This document shows positions 25,501 through 40,117 of a DNA stretch of 64,000 nt, piece by piece. The number at the start of each line of letters is the position of its first letter. Position 1 is the stretch's first letter. The DNA is taken from the NCBI GenBank assembly GCA_027886175.1, contig JAJNNQ010000004.1, positions 1 through 64,000 on the forward strand, read 5' to 3'. Below the pieces are notes generated by a model. It did not search any database. It was not told the origin of the DNA and worked only from the letters and a program-made list of their open reading frames with translations. The translations under genes were made by a program, and so were the position numbers. Origin of the DNA: Phylloscopus collybita. Lineage: Eukaryota > Chordata > Aves > Passeriformes > Phylloscopidae.

Positions 25501-28500
25501 ACAAATTTCTGTCTGCTGTCTCTTCAATTCCTTAGTCAACTGGGAAAGAAATATTACAATTGCATTTAAATCTGTTATTACCCTTATCGGTTGAGAAATT
25601 TTTGGATTAGAAGCAAAGAAAGGTTGGTTGGGGTTTTTTATTGCCTTAACAATTCATTTGGCAGAAGAAAGAAGCCTTGATGGTGGGCAGTGGGGAATGC
25701 ACTTAGAAATACGAGACTGGGCCAAAAAAGTCACTTCTAGTGCAATAATGGAAAACATAAATGCATTATTGAAAAAAAAGCAACCAAAGGAAAAAAACCC
25801 AAACAAGCCCCAGTTTTTTAAAAGTGAATCACATTATCTTCTCATTCAGAAATTACACCAATTAAAAAATGAAGACTAACCAACGTCTTATCTAAGCCCA
25901 GAAAATAGGGTTGGGCGATTTTGTGGGTTTGGGGTATTTTAACAGGGAGCTGGGGGGTGGGGGAGGGTGTCCCCCTGTATTTCTGTTTCCTGAAAATTTC
26001 GTGCTTTCATTTTAAAGTGTACTGCCTGTTCCATCTGTCCATCTTCTACTTGCAAAATCACACTCTTACAGTTGCAAAGGTAGTATTACAAAAAACAAAT
26101 GCAATACTTGCACCCCAAATTCACAGCTGTGATAACACAGTTATCAGTCTTAGAAAGTCTACAAGTGCTCCCTGCAACCCCACATTGTTACATGGCAGTA
26201 AAATTGCTGTGAACCAAGTCAATTTCCAATAAGTTCACAAAAGCTGTGCAAAGACATGAAATAGGGAGTTCAAATTACTGTCTAAAGAGAAACATCCAAG
26301 AGACACAGGCTGGGGGATGTAATTTTTTATCTGTGTGAGCTTATCAATGTCCTACATGTGCCAGCTGCATGTGTTGAGCTGTACAGTTTCTAGCTCACCC
26401 ACACGGATACTCTCTTTCTCCTGCAAATCCTGCAGACAAAAGTGATGTTTACAATTTTACTACGACACCATAATCCAACAGAAGCACCCACATTTATGGA
26501 ATAGTAAGTGATGAGATTGAGAGAAAACCAAAAGTCACAATCCCCCACAACCCATCTCCAAAAACGTTTTCTCTACCTTCAGACATGTACAGTTAATTCT
26601 TGATCAAACTCAACCCATTCAGCTTTTCCCAACTGCAATTTGAGGTTTCTCTCAAACTGAGAAGAAAATGAGTTAGAAGTATATGCTATAGGTTTCAATT
26701 CTCTGGATCTCTTAGCACTTTAAGACTAAGCTGGTCTTCTGGGTTGGCAGAAAAAAATAATTAAAAAATCAATACCCACAAACCACACAGCACAAACAAA
26801 CTGGCAAAAATTTGTACAATTTTTACAAGGTGCAGGAATGATCAACTCTATGGCAATCAATTCAGACAAGCAAGTTTTTGGTATTTATGGTTCTTTATCG
26901 TCAGGTATTCAGAAAGAAATGTTCGTATAAAAAATGGAAGAGGGGTTGGCAGGGGTTTTGTTACATATTGATGTCATTACATACATGAAGAAATATTTGT
27001 ATCATGTTGACGTCTTCTCAATTATGAACAATGTGGAGGTAAAAATATTCCTATGATCTTCCAAGATTACATAGAAAATGTGATAGGTAGACATGCTTAA
27101 AAGAAAGCAGTTTGATATTTTGAAAAGAAGAATCTGCCAAATTAAGAAAAATAAAAATATTCTAAAGCTGTAAATACTCTGTGTGCAAAAATCCTATTGG
27201 AGCTTTTACAATGATAGAAACTCTCCTTAAAACAAAAAGTTGCATCATATAAGAAAACAATTTTTGTCAAGTACCTAAACCAAACATATCCAATTAGTTT
27301 TATGCCACCAAAAAACCTGAAAAAGTAAATGAACACTGTATGAAAAAACCCACACATTGTTTTCACAAAACGGGTTCAAAATCAGCCTGATAATTTCAAT
27401 TGAGAAAAGATCTTAAATCTTTAAGATTTATCATGAAGTCTATGGCACTTCAGTTTCAATAAAAGTTTTCAACATATTTTAAAATTATTGTGTACATGGA
27501 GGCTAATGAACACGTTTTAATCTCCACCTCAGATAGCATTTAAAAAAAACCCACAGATGTTTGTCCACAATAATATATACATAAGGATATCATATAGACA
27601 TATATATTAATTATACTATCATATATACATTTTGTATACTATCAAGCTTCCTGATCATACTTCAACTCCTATATTCCAAGAATACTGAGTTGTTCACTTT
27701 TCAGTTGGTACTGGCAACTGCCTGCAAGCTGCAGGACTTTTATAAATCCCTTTTCCCAAACTCAGTTAACTTTCTGAAAAAGCTTGCAAGCTGTAATAAA
27801 GTTTTCCAGGAATGTACCTTCTAACTCCATTTCCTGTTGTATTTAAAATCCTGCCAAAGGAACATTTCAAAGCAGAATGCAGGATGTAAGTGTACGACAG
27901 AAACTTTGCTGATGGTTTCCAAAACCATGGAAGGAGTCACACTAATTTAAAAATGAGATGTGAAATTCTCTGTTAAAGAAACATGGACTATGATATTCAA
28001 GTGGGTCTAAGAAATAATGCTAACAGCATCAATAATGTTGCAGCCCTACAGATTTGTTTTTGATTTTACATAAAAGGTTGTTAATGAAATAAAGGACAAA
28101 TGTTCCCAATACTGTTTTCTTTCCATCACTCTGCCCCTTCTAATATTTGGAGTGAAACAAGTTTTGAAGAAACCACCTTAAAAACATTGCTTTCAAAACA
28201 TTGTTGTAGTAGCAACAACACCACGGCACATCAGCCTGCCTTGTTTGTGTGGTGCACTAAAGCAGCAGCTCAGAGAACAACTGAAAACAGTATTTCAGTG
28301 GCATCACTTGATGAATTACCTGAAGAAGGCATCTGAAGGTATCTATTGACAGGGAAGATGTGTTAGCCATTCTCCTGCAGCAGCAGCTGTGTTCTTGGAA
28401 ATGCTGTAATCACTCCACATGAAAAGAGAGTGAGCTTTTGTCCCCACACCGGCAGTGAGCAGTACCTGTGCCTGGCGCACAGCTTCCAGCAACAGCTTCT

Positions 28501-28599
28501 GAAACTGACAGCATTTTCTCTCAACATAGCCAGGTAGATGCAGAGCTCAAAAGGATTGACACTGCAACCCTTCAACAGGATTACCTTCCATGGCTCATA
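22546..28599. other. No recognisable gene; AT-rich presumptive intron
   Basis: No exon or mobile element recognised. An AT-alternating patch occurs at about 27570-27640. Frames are 103 codons or shorter, without domains. Confidence 0.55.
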
Positions 28600-28631
28600 A
28601 AACAAACAAACAAACAAACAAACAAACAAAC
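28600..28631 (+). repeat. (AAAC)n microsatellite
   Basis: About eight perfect AAAC units. It creates a spurious Lys/Gln/Thr frame on plus and a Val/Cys/Leu/Phe frame on minus. Confidence 0.9.
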
Positions 28632-30384
28632 CCATGGATTTCTACAGCAAGGAAAGTAAAATCCTGTGTCCTTGTATTACCAATACAATTTCCTTCTGAA
28701 ACCCTCAAACTTGCCGTGAGGAGGAACACAAACGGGTTGTATTTGGAAAACCTTTTTTCCAAGTGATCATGAGCAGAATATTGCATTTAGATATTGGATT
28801 CACTGAGACACTACTTAAGAAAACAGTGCAGCAACTGAGTGAATGTAAGAAGCTGTTCTGTTACAGAGGAACAGACCCCAAATTCTTTGAAGTATACAAA
28901 AACAGAAGACAAAATTAAATGCACTGACATCCTGAAAGCATTAAACTTGACAGAGCTGAGTACACTGGCTTTCTTAGGTAATAAGAAAATATTGAAAAAT
29001 ACATTTAAGGGAAACTGATTTGTTCTCTGGTTTGCTGTTTTCCATAATATTCTATTTTACACAGAAATGTATGATTTTCCTAGGATGATTAACTATGCTT
29101 TCATGTTTTTTCAGCAAAAAACACCTGTAGAAACTTTTAATTCTCAGCTTAGGCTAATGAATGGAATGACTAGCATTAAATATGGCCTTTTTAGTAATAA
29201 ATAAAAATACTTTTATTTTTTTAGTCATAAATAAAAATACTTATATTTTAACAATATATTGTTATTTGGTTTTGTTGTTTTGTTTTGCTTTATGTTAGCT
29301 GTTACCTGTATTTAAGGAACAAATATTAAAAAAGGAGTCATTTGCCAGGAAAAAAATCCCACAGGATGGTTAAAGAATTGAATGCAGATGTCAAATCAAA
29401 GGCAACACCTCCATTGTAATCACAGGTCAGTGTTAGTTCTTCTAATTTTCCTATGAAAAGTATGTTTTGAATAATACTACTCATGGCTTCTTTTAAAGAG
29501 ACATTTATTTCTGACAGCTGCTTTCATTTTACATACAGGAATATTAAAGTCTTTTATTATTACAGAGAATGCATAATTACAAAAAAATTTACATTTGCTT
29601 TCAGATGGTCCCCAGATTTCACCCATCCACCCCCATCATCTCCACTACCATACTATTTTCATGGAACAGGCAGATAAATACTACATCATATAATTTAAAA
29701 TAGTCTGAGTTTAAATTAGGCTAACTTGAAAGCATGTCTTAAAAAAAAAAAAGTTATTTTAATCCTGCTGCAATTCTGTTTTCCTTTAGACTTTAAATTG
29801 ATTAAAACAAAACAATGCTCTGTCTAACTGCGTTCTTTTCATGATTTTTCTCATCCTTCCATTATCATCCTAAAATGCCATACTCTTACAATATGGAATT
29901 CTTTAATCAGTCCTGGCATGCATCTACTTTTTACTTGGGCAAGCCCCAGCAAACACAGTTGTGCTCTACTACATATAATTTCTCTCCATAACCTGCTTTC
30001 CTTTGGATAACATACTTAATTTCAAACCTCCAGGCTTCCGTAAGGGTTAAATTAGAGACTAATGCATAAGCAGAATTCTGGTTTCATTCAGAAATCCTGC
30101 TCTCATTCAATCTGAATTTTGATCAAATTAGCTGCAAAACCAAGCTTTAGTCTGTCTAATCAGTTACTATACCCTATTCCAGGATCATCAACTCTTTTGC
30201 AGTATTTAACAAAAAGTATTACAAAATAAATAGATAAAATATAAGTCTAAATATTACTTCTGCTAGAAGTATCACCATCTGAGATCTCAGCTCCACACCA
30301 CCAGTAGAAAACATAATTTTCCAGTACCACAACACTGGCAAATCAGAAGATTCACATGTATTTTTCTAGTAATACAAATGCATC
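28632..30384. other. No recognisable gene
   Basis: The only structure is a short tandem duplication at 29187-29243 and an A run at 29741-29751. Confidence 0.55.
29187..29243 (+). repeat. Imperfect tandem duplication, period about 31
   Basis: 'Ttttagtaataaataaaaat' followed by 'actt' recurs as 'tttagtcataaataaaaata'. One substitution separates the copies. Confidence 0.75.
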
Positions 30385-30572
30385 ATGGAATCACTGAATC
30401 ACTAAAGTAGGAAGAGACCTTCAAGGTCATTGAGTCCAATTGTTAACCCAGCACTTCAAAGTCCACCACTGAACTATATCCCTAAGTGGCACATCTACGT
30501 GTCTTTTAAATTCCTCCAGAGATGGTAACTCACTGTGCAGAAGCACATCCTTTCAGAGAGCAAGTCTTTTGC
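30385..30572 (-). mobile_element. CR1 LINE, diverged 3' fragment, minus orientation
   Basis: 'Ggaatcactgaatcactaaa' (terminal repeats), 'gaagagaccttcaaggtcat', 'aagtccaccactgaactata' and 'tccagagatggtaactcact' match the reverse complement of the CR1 3' end. Substitutions and small deletions are more frequent than in the 7 kb copy, suggesting greater age. Confidence 0.82.
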
Positions 30573-31161
30573 CACTGAAGGAAAAACAAAAGTAAAGGAA
30601 AAAACAGAAAGGAAAGGAATCCCATTTCAGAGAATAGGAATAATTAAACCTATACATAACTTTCCTACACCAATGGGTTTGAACCAAAATCCATTAAATT
30701 GAGTCACTCTTCCTCTGACTTTAAAAGAAGTGCTGGTAGCCATAGCAACATATTAAATTACGTGACAATTTTGGGCTCTGTTTTTCCTCCTCCAAACTGA
30801 AACCTTGAACATGAAACTATAACCTCGTGTTAGAACTTAACGTTCTGGAGGAGAGTACTGACCATACATCTGTTTTGTACACAGACTTTTCAGAAGGAAC
30901 AGAAATGTCCTCTTCTGCCATCTCCTCCTCTCTTTCTGCAAAGCTATTCCACTGCAGATGAGACAGCATCCACTTGTTCTAATTTAATGATACTGTTCTG
31001 TTTCATACTCAGATTAGACCAAGACATAAAGATAAAAATACATCACAATAGACTCACAAGACACACAAGACTCAGAGAAAGAATCTATGGAAGAGATTTT
31101 GAAAATACCTGGTAAAACTCAGAACAGCCCTAAACAATTGCCTTGGTGGATGGGAAAAAAT

Positions 31162-31258
31162 AAACAACCAAAACCAACCAACCAACCAAACAAAACAAAA
31201 ACAAACAAAAAATAACACCCAAACCTAAAACACCAAGACACAACACACCAAGCACAAC
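31162..31258 (+). repeat. A/C-rich tract: (CCAA)n, (AAAAC)n
   Basis: A/C-only from 31162 to 31212 with CCAA and AAAAC units, then A/C-rich with rare T and G to 31258. Confidence 0.88.
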
Positions 31259-34200
31259 GGAATTAAGAATTAAACTTACCAGTTTTTTATGAACTTGTAT
31301 GGGAGCAGACCATATGATCCTGCCTTTACATAATCCTTGACATTATTCCACAAAAGTGCTGTAGTCTGGAGCACATAAGCAATCCATATCTTCAGCAGGT
31401 TATATGCTGAATATCCAGTAGATGTTTACTCTCATGAATTACTACATTCATTGTGTTACTACCCATTTTTGCTCTACACCAGAATGATTTGATGGTTATA
31501 TTAGGCATCAGGTTTACATGGGAGCTCTGATTTTTAGCAACAATGCATCCATAATTCTATTTCTGCATAACAATAATTTAAAAAAATGGATTTGAAATAT
31601 TAATAAATTCTTTATCTCATCTCAGAAGCAATGCTCATAAAGCAGTTTTGTGCTTAGAAAAAAAGTAGATTTAGAGTATACTCATGCTAGCACTTATACA
31701 ACACCTTCCTTCTGTGAGACAGGGCTAGGGGAAGAAATCTAATAATTCCCTAAGAATTTGTGCAAATCAATAAATTGAATGTCTCTTATACAACTATATA
31801 TTGAGTTGTGTTTTTCCAACAAAATATATGCGAATCATTAGAGACAACTAAATCCTTTTTCTAAGGCTCTAGAGCCTGAAGTCCTTAAAGCAGTGGCTAA
31901 TATGCTTAGGGCTGTATGCTGCCTCTGCAACAAAAGATGAAATGTATCAGCCATAGGAAGGAGCAAAGCACATCTTATAAATAATGCAACAGACAGATAA
32001 AACTGACTCTACACACTGTTGACAGGGGAGGCAGAAACCCCCTCCAGGCAACAGGGATGGAAACAAGGAGTTCCTGTTTTTGAGTTGCACGTGTCCTTTC
32101 TAAAAGCCTTCTTCCTCCTGGATGGCAAGCCACACATGTCCTGTATAGGTGGTGCCTCATCTGCACACTAGACAGAGCAGCTAGCTGAACAAACAGAGCA
32201 ACCTTGAGTCATGTCATACAGCCTGGTCAGGTTGGGACACATTCATTGCCTCACGCAGTTTTGGTATCCAAGTAAAGAAGTCATAGCTCACCACTCCTTA
32301 TATAGGCAGCATTACTTGCTCCACTTTACAAGACAAAGTACCTTCGATATTTGGCAAGCCAGACTTCAGTCTGGTGCCAAATGGAAATCTCTTTTGATCA
32401 CAGCCTTTCCATATCACCGGTTGTCCTTAAGAAAACAAAAAAAAACCAAGAAAACTGCTTTGCCTTGACAAGTCAATAAAAACAATCTTACTTCAAATAC
32501 TGTTAAGCAATTGTAAATACTTAGGAACATAAGAAATGGAGATTAATTCATTTTCATTTGATTACATAAACAGATCAAGGCACACTTCAATTCTTTTTGT
32601 TTATGAAAATCTTTAATGCTTTGTTTGCTTTGTTGTCAAAGATAACATTTTTTCACTCAGGTTAAAGATAAACCTTATGGCTCTTGTTCAGATAAATTAT
32701 CAGAATTCCAAGCCTGATGTTTGACCCTAATCAGTAGGACCAGCCAAGCAACTTAGACTTAAAACTTTCTTGAGCCGATTTATGCTAACCTTTGCTATGG
32801 GGTTTATATGAAAGCAAAGGTCAATAAAGGCAAGAATAAAAGGTCCATTATATTTGCTCTGAACTAAATGAAACTTGCTAAGAATTCTGTTTAAAACACC
32901 TTCAAAGAAGAACAAGAAAACTTTTAAGACGTAAGAATGTGAAATAAAAAAAAAAAACCTATAGAGTTTGCAATAAAATAGGTAATGATCATGGATTAAA
33001 AAAATGAGAAAAGCTACCAACATTAACCTAAAAAATGTTTGTTGTTCTGTTAAATATTTTCTGTACTACAGTCAGGAATGCAATAAGCGGGTTATGAACC
33101 CAAGATCATCCTCCCTGTAAGATGTTTAAATCCCGGGAAGAGAGTCTGGCCTCAGACTGGCAGTCAGCATGAATCATCACCAATTCCAAACACCTCTCTT
33201 GAAAAAAAAACTTTGCTTCCCGATGTTTGACAAGCTCTTTCCTTATTTTGTGGCCTGTTTTGAGGGACAGGGAGGGCGATGCTCATCATCTTAGGTAGGT
33301 AGGTAGGCTTAGGTAGACCCAAAGAAGATCCCAGAGGAATACCATGGAACATCCTTGCTTGAAGTTCACATGGCCACCTACATTCTTTTCTCATTTTCAA
33401 GTGACCCTCAGGAAAAACAAAACAAAATTGGATTCATTAGACCTAATATTAGAGAAACATTAATCTATTTCAATCCCTTATGACCCTATATAACTCATCA
33501 ACAATGTTCCAAGAGGTGACAGAAGAATCTCATGCTTCAAAAACTCACTGTATGTACTGCTCAAACCAAAAAACATTGAAAGAAAAGTCTGAGCTCCCAG
33601 AATGTAAGCAGTGGTAAATGTATTCCCCTAAGGCCTTCTTTAGAATGTAAGGTATTAGGCATCTACACATAAAGACTCCTGAGTTCCCAAAAACTTCAAC
33701 AACAAAACTAATAACTGGTAAGTAACAATTTAAAAAAAGTAGTTCAGTCTGCAGGTCACAGGTAAAACTCCTAGCAGAACAAGCAGTAAAAATGGTTCAA
33801 CTCAAGTAAGACAGCCTGCAAAACCAATCACATTGTGTCACAGTAATCTGAGAACCCCCGGAAATGCCAGAGTTGTCAGGCCACCACCTTCTCAACAACA
33901 TTTCACCCAAATTAGAAACTGGATACACTAAGTCACTAGCTGGCAAAACTCCCAGCCTCAAATGATGGCCTGTCAAACAAGAGAGAAGGGCACTCTTACG
34001 TCTCCTGCACTACTAACAGGAGAGCCCGACAGTCTCTGGGGAGTAGAATCAGCCCTTCACCACAAAAACACCAGAGGAACATATTTTGTTTTCTGTAACA
34101 CACTCTACAGGAGTACTGCACACCCCAGCAAACCAAGTTCTTCAGAATTCACAAAATGAATCTTTTTTTCAAATTATCTCACTACTATGGTGATGTACAA

Positions 34201-37200
34201 CTTGATCTACTTGCTCTGTAATACACTGCACTGAAACTGCAAGTTGCAGCTAGAAGTTCATCAGGAGAAAAGAAACCCGACTATCATGGTGATAAAAATC
34301 TGACAGTAACTCTGTTGTAAAGCATCTCTTGGGTGTGGATCCCTTCATAATAATAAGGGTGGGGGAAGATGGTGGAAAATTGAGCATTAATACATGGTCA
34401 ATCACACCTTTTCTAATGAAGTTCGTGGAAAAGAAAAACAGCTGATTTTAAGATCAGCATCCAGTGTCAAGGGCTCCTTTGCTCACTTGCACCCCTTTCC
34501 TTCCCAGTTCTGAAGACAGGCCACTGCTACAAGACTTTGTCCACACATATTATGAGAAACATAGTGCCACAGTCACACATGGATATCCAATATGTCTTCA
34601 TTTTAGCTGGATCTTGAAAAGTTTATGTGGTCACTGTGGAAATTTAAATGCCCCGGCCCCAATTCACAGGAGGGAGGTGTGATCTCTCTGTATCATGGAG
34701 AACGAATGCTCTGTAAAACACACTGTGGCTGTGAGCACCTTGAGTCAGCTGAGCACAGAATTTGATGTACATCTTCATTTTTCCCTGTCTGAGAACCTTT
34801 CCAAAAGGAAACAAATACATAGGACCAGTGCATATCTAGTCTGATCCTGACATGGAATCAAAGCACCCTGAGAGGCAGAAGACCAGAAGGAATACAAGTG
34901 TCCTGAAACGTGTTTGCTGCTATTTACAATAAACAACCATTGAAGGCAACAAAGCAAAAGGAAAAGCTAAAAAAATCATTTTCACTGCTGAAAATTCAGA
35001 TAACCTTACCTAGGCTATGATCTATTTCTACTTATGGAAAATGGGATATCAATATTAAGGTAAGACTATAAAGCTTTCTGGAACAGAGATTCTCCTGAAA
35101 TGCTGTTTTGCACAGACACACTGTTCCCACACACTTCAAGTTAAACATTTACTACACAGCTGAGAGAAATGAAACACTGATAGAACCAGGAAAAAAGAAT
35201 CTCCTAAATTCTTTCCAAAGGTCACATATATGGACTAAATGTCAATCAAACCATTGTTCTGATAACCAGTAGTGTAAAAATCACCAGGGAAAAAAAAAGA
35301 AAAGAGCAAGATCCCAACTCACTCTCTCTCTAAAATGAAAACCAAACACTTCTTTTCCTGAAGATTGACTAATTCTTGAAATCTATCAAAACAAATCAGC
35401 TAGAAAACTTTTTGGGAATATTTAGTAGGGTTCTTTTCCCAGCCAAACTGAAATTATCGCACCCAGTACAGCAGAAAATGGTCAGAAATAATACGTAGCA
35501 CAGACTTTAAAAAATTCCTTCACTTATGTAGGGTTGGGGTATTTTTTCTTTTGGATATCTACCTACTAGAGATTGCACATAAAAGAGAATTGACAAAAGT
35601 ATGACAGACATATATGCAATCATTAATTCTTTTTAATAATAGTAACATGCCAAAAATGAGTGAATTATACAAAAGGTTAAATAAAATACTGAAGTTATTC
35701 TAATGGCAAAATAATTTGTAGTAAGCCTCAATAAATTACAGAAATGGCACGTGCTCAGGTGCAGTTTTTGGCATCTATAGATCTGGTTTTGGGATAAACT
35801 AACTTCACTGAAGCAGAAGTGGCAGCCAAGTCATTATCTTGCACAAGCTGATTGAAGAGACAGACACACTAGTCTGACAAAGCTGAAAGCTGACTTTTGA
35901 TGAGGAAAACTAGGCTGCTGGAGAAGAAGAAGGTGAGGAAAAGTAGAAGAGACTGCATCAAATGTCATCAGACCAATTCTGCTAAGCAAAATGGAGATTG
36001 TACATATACCAGCTTTTTGCCCCAAGATAACCCATCCATCATCACAGGGACAGCTCTGGAAGAAGGAAATACATCCTCATATAGAACTCTGAAATAAGCA
36101 CAGCACAAAGGATTAGGTAAAAAGAAAATATTAAGCAATGCTTGAAAATTTAGCTCATGAGTATCTACAACAAGGGGTTGCTGGGCATCTTACTGAAGAA
36201 CAGCCAGCTCCTCCTCTGAGAGAAGGGGAGCATGGCTGGAAAGTGTAAGGTATGAGTTTGTATCACAGTACTGAAATATGGACCTGACAATAAGGTAAAG
36301 AGGTGCCAAAAGGGGCAACAGGTTAGTGAAATCCTTGAAGTAGCAGGAGTCAGTGCCTCACATGCCACCTGGACCCACCTAGCTCACCTTCTCTGCTGGG
36401 AATCGGGCACCTGTGCAGGGACAGACCAATCCAGCACAGCCAGGCACAGGGCTGTGGGCATCCCAGTACCAGACACCCTATCAGCTGTTTGAAGAAGGCT
36501 ACAATTTGAACTGAAGGTGTTGAGGAACGGCTGTGACGACAGCAACACAACCCCAACCCAATCTGAGATGGACACCTTCAGATGCACCCTTCTCTCTTTG
36601 CAGTGCAGACAACTGGTGCCACTGCATCTCCAACACCCACAACTACGGGCAGAACAAAACCCACCTCTTCAGTCTTTCCAGTCTACACAGTACAGACATC
36701 AGAATAACAAAACCCACACATAAATCAGAAACAAACTGGACACTGGCTGAAGGAACTTTTTTAAAACATAAAGACTAAAGGACGCACACCCAGGTTATGC
36801 AGGCAAATGATCACCCAAAATTCAAAAAAATATTGTCAAGAATTTACACCTTTACACAACATCAACAAACTTTTCACCCAGTATTTTCGAAACATTATGA
36901 CAGAACTAAGCTTAATCAGCACTACGCTAAGTTATCTTTACAAAATCAAGTATGAGTAAGTTCAGTTAGTAGACTCCAAGCTTCATCACAACATTTAACT
37001 TTCATCTCAGCAAGGGCTCAATAATTTTGTATTTCAAAGACATCTCTTGCCACTCTCCAATAACTAAAAGTAGGGGCCACTAGAGAGAAATACAGAGAGC
37101 CATCCAGGAGACGTTGGAGCCATGAAATGATTTAACTCTTGTAATGTGTTTAAACAATATTTCAGTGTAAAGAAACAGACATCTTTACTGTGCACTACAT

Positions 37201-40013
37201 TCTTGCCATTCCAGCTTGTCCACAGGTTCCTGTTCATGTTCTTTTTCCTGTATATACAGAAAGCTTTCTTTCTGGGAATACACATTGCACAGGGAAGTTT
37301 CAGGGCAAGCTACACTTTTAGATGACATGCCTGAAAGTTTGAATTATTGAAAAAATACTATCCTTTAAGACAGAAAAAAAAAAAAAAGACCAGGGGAAAG
37401 ACATAGACCAGATGGTGTGGGAGGCAAATCAAAACAGCACAAGGGTTATTAAATTGCATCCACTTGGAACTATTAACTGGCCAAGAATCAGCAAGACAGG
37501 TTTCCAAGTGAGCCTGAATACTCAAGGCTAAAATCCAGGGCCTTGCTGCAAAAGACAGTTGAAAAAATCAGTATCAAAACAATGAACTGTAAATACACAA
37601 GAAAAAAAGAATATTTTGTGTTTAATTTATGTGCTTGTCACAGTTAGAACAGCATATTGGAACTGAGCCATCTTTCTGATGGGGGAATATGAATGCTGAC
37701 TTCTATGCAGAATGCAATCCTCTACCAAAAATACTCTTCTTGTACATGGTATGTTATGATACAAGTAAAAGCCATAAAAAAACACTTTAGAATTTGAAAA
37801 GCATGTGTTTTTTTCTGAAGAAAGCTGAAGATACTCTATATTTCTGGAGTTACTTAAATTTTACAAGCAATTTCAAACATCCAAAGTTAGAAAATTTTGG
37901 CCAAATCTGGCCACTGCATACAATGTAAATGCTTCCCAAACTTGCAAAATGCAACAACAATTACAACAGCACACATTTAATGAAATGCAAAGAAGTCATT
38001 ATTCTGCACAACTTTACACACTGTCTACTGATCACAGAAAAAGAGGAGAATAAAACTCTTCTGAAAGACTGAGGAGTAATAAACCTGAAAACATTTTCAA
38101 ATTTATCAGAGAAACAGAAGAGCTAGGAAGGCATTTACCTAAATTGTATTAGAAATAATGGCAATTCAGATTCTGCTGGTCAAAGGCAATCAAAAAGAGC
38201 AGTTGTTTAAACAGAAAAAGAGTTCTTGAGGCCAGATAACACTTTTAACAACTCTTTTTCAAACATAGGTAAAGTATACAATACAAATAAAAGAAATCAC
38301 AAAATGATGCACTGCCTGCTAAAGGGAAAGGGTTTAGGTCAGGTGTTATCAATAATTACAGCTATATAACCTCATCTTCAAAGCAGTAAACAGTGAAGAT
38401 CTCCACTCCCCACTGACTCAGAGTATCATTCCTATTATGCATAGAGAGAAAAAACAAATGCTGATGTGAACCTCAGGCTGTCAAATCAGTCCTCATGCAG
38501 TCAAGAATAACAGGTTGAAATTTAACTCATACTTCTTTTAATTCAACACATGATTCCTGCAGAATCAGAAAAAAAGGAAATGTGAAAGACACTGTGAAGC
38601 AGGACTGTCAAGAGAAATAAAAAATGCCTCACTGATATCTGCTTTTTCTTTGTTGATTTAACTTAAATAGCCACAGAAATGTTAGCCCTGCTTTGAGGTC
38701 TGGATCCCATGAGGAACTGAGGTCCCTTCCAACCCAAATTTTCCCCAAATGGTGCATATTTCCAATTAATTTTCATATTCAGTGTCTAGCCTAACTAACA
38801 TTCAATTCTTTACTTTTTCTGTTATTCCTTGCTCTATTATCCATATCATAACTGAACATCAGCTTCTTCAGGAAGTCCACACTGTAAATCCAGTCTGTCC
38901 AAGAAAAACCCCATTGGCTGGGCTGTGTGTTTGACTGCTCCAGAACTCTCAGAATGCCTTCCCTCTGTAAAAATACAGAGATAAACCTGAAGATAAGCAA
39001 ACTGCAGTAAATTATAGGAGATTTATGAGCAAAATGTCCAGTGACACTTGTTTCAGTGAGTTAAAAAGCAAAATCAAGTTTTATCAATAGGTGTAGTAAA
39101 ATACACTACCAAACTAAGCCAGGAAAAAAGACATTTAGGCAAATGAAAATTTTCAAACTTTAGAGAAGACTACACTTCATTTATACATTTATGTATTCAT
39201 TTATATACACTTCTACATATATAAAAATATACACATCCATTAACATATCTATTGGGATAGTACAAATTAGATGCACAAAGCAAAATTTTAAACTTTCATT
39301 CATTTTAGTCAGTTTGTCTTCAGAAAGAATCCCTAGCCTATCAGTACTCTAAAATATCCCTGATTTACATTTGGGAAAAAAGAGCAAATAATGAATGGCT
39401 ATAAACTATAATTGAGCAATCCAAACAATATGATTCAGCCATGATTTAACTACAAGTTAATAAAAAGGGAAAAACAAAAGAGAACAAAACCAACAGATAT
39501 CTTGAAATTCAATGGGAAGCAATTGCAAAGACGTGCAAGATTGCAACACTAAATAATTTCCTGTACTTTGATAAGACACAAGAGGAATGTTGTTATTTGC
39601 AACTATAATATTTCAAGGGGAGGCCAGTTTGCTTGAACACAGACTTTCTAATCTAAAACATCTTCAAAAAATTGAAACATCATCAGTCAAATCTAAGACA
39701 GTCTAAATTCTTTAATAACACCCTCACTGTATCTTCACTGACTGCGACAGAACTGTGCTATTTTATAACACCTGAAGCTGAGCATTACATTTTTTGTAGA
39801 ATTACCTTGTAGCCAGCATCAGCCTTTGCATTCTACAATCATATTAAAAAGAATAAAGGATGAGGGGCAAAAAAGTAACTGCAGGCAAAATGTCCTGGCA
39901 ATGTTTGGTACTCCTGTGATCAGCAGTATCTTAAAATTTGAGAAAATCAACTGTTCCACCACTTCCACTAAAGATGTGCAGTTTCTCTTTTAAAATAAAA
40001 TGGGGGAAAAAAT
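31259..40013. other. No recognisable gene; AT-rich presumptive intron
   Basis: Apart from the possible CR1 remnant at 38.7 kb, a GGTA run at 33295-33308 and an A run at 37373-37387, nothing was identified. The patch at 36.35-36.72 kb is richer in GC and has an acceptor-like 'cttctctctttgcag', but no frame around it looks like a known protein and no matching donor stood out. Confidence 0.5.
38693..38742 (+). mobile_element. Possible remnant of a CR1 3' end
   Basis: 'Tgaggtcccttccaacccaa' resembles the 3' terminal block of CR1 on the plus strand, preceded by 'tggatcccatgaggaac'. Only about 50 bases align by eye, so chance resemblance or a very short truncated insertion are both possible. Confidence 0.4.
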
Positions 40014-40015
40014 CC

Positions 40016-40117
40016 TAAACCAAAACCAAAACCAAACAAACAAAAAAAAAATTTTAAAAAAAAAATCCAACAACAAAAACAAAAACAAAACAAAAACCAA
40101 TGAAAAAAACCAAAAAG
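40016..40117 (+). repeat. A/C-rich low-complexity tract
   Basis: AAACC, CAAA and AAAAC units with only a few T and one G in about 100 bases. Confidence 0.85.

Noticed and set aside
28363..28786. Frames with CLFVCLFV or NKQTNKQT repeats
   Set aside because: Produced by the (AAAC)n microsatellite.
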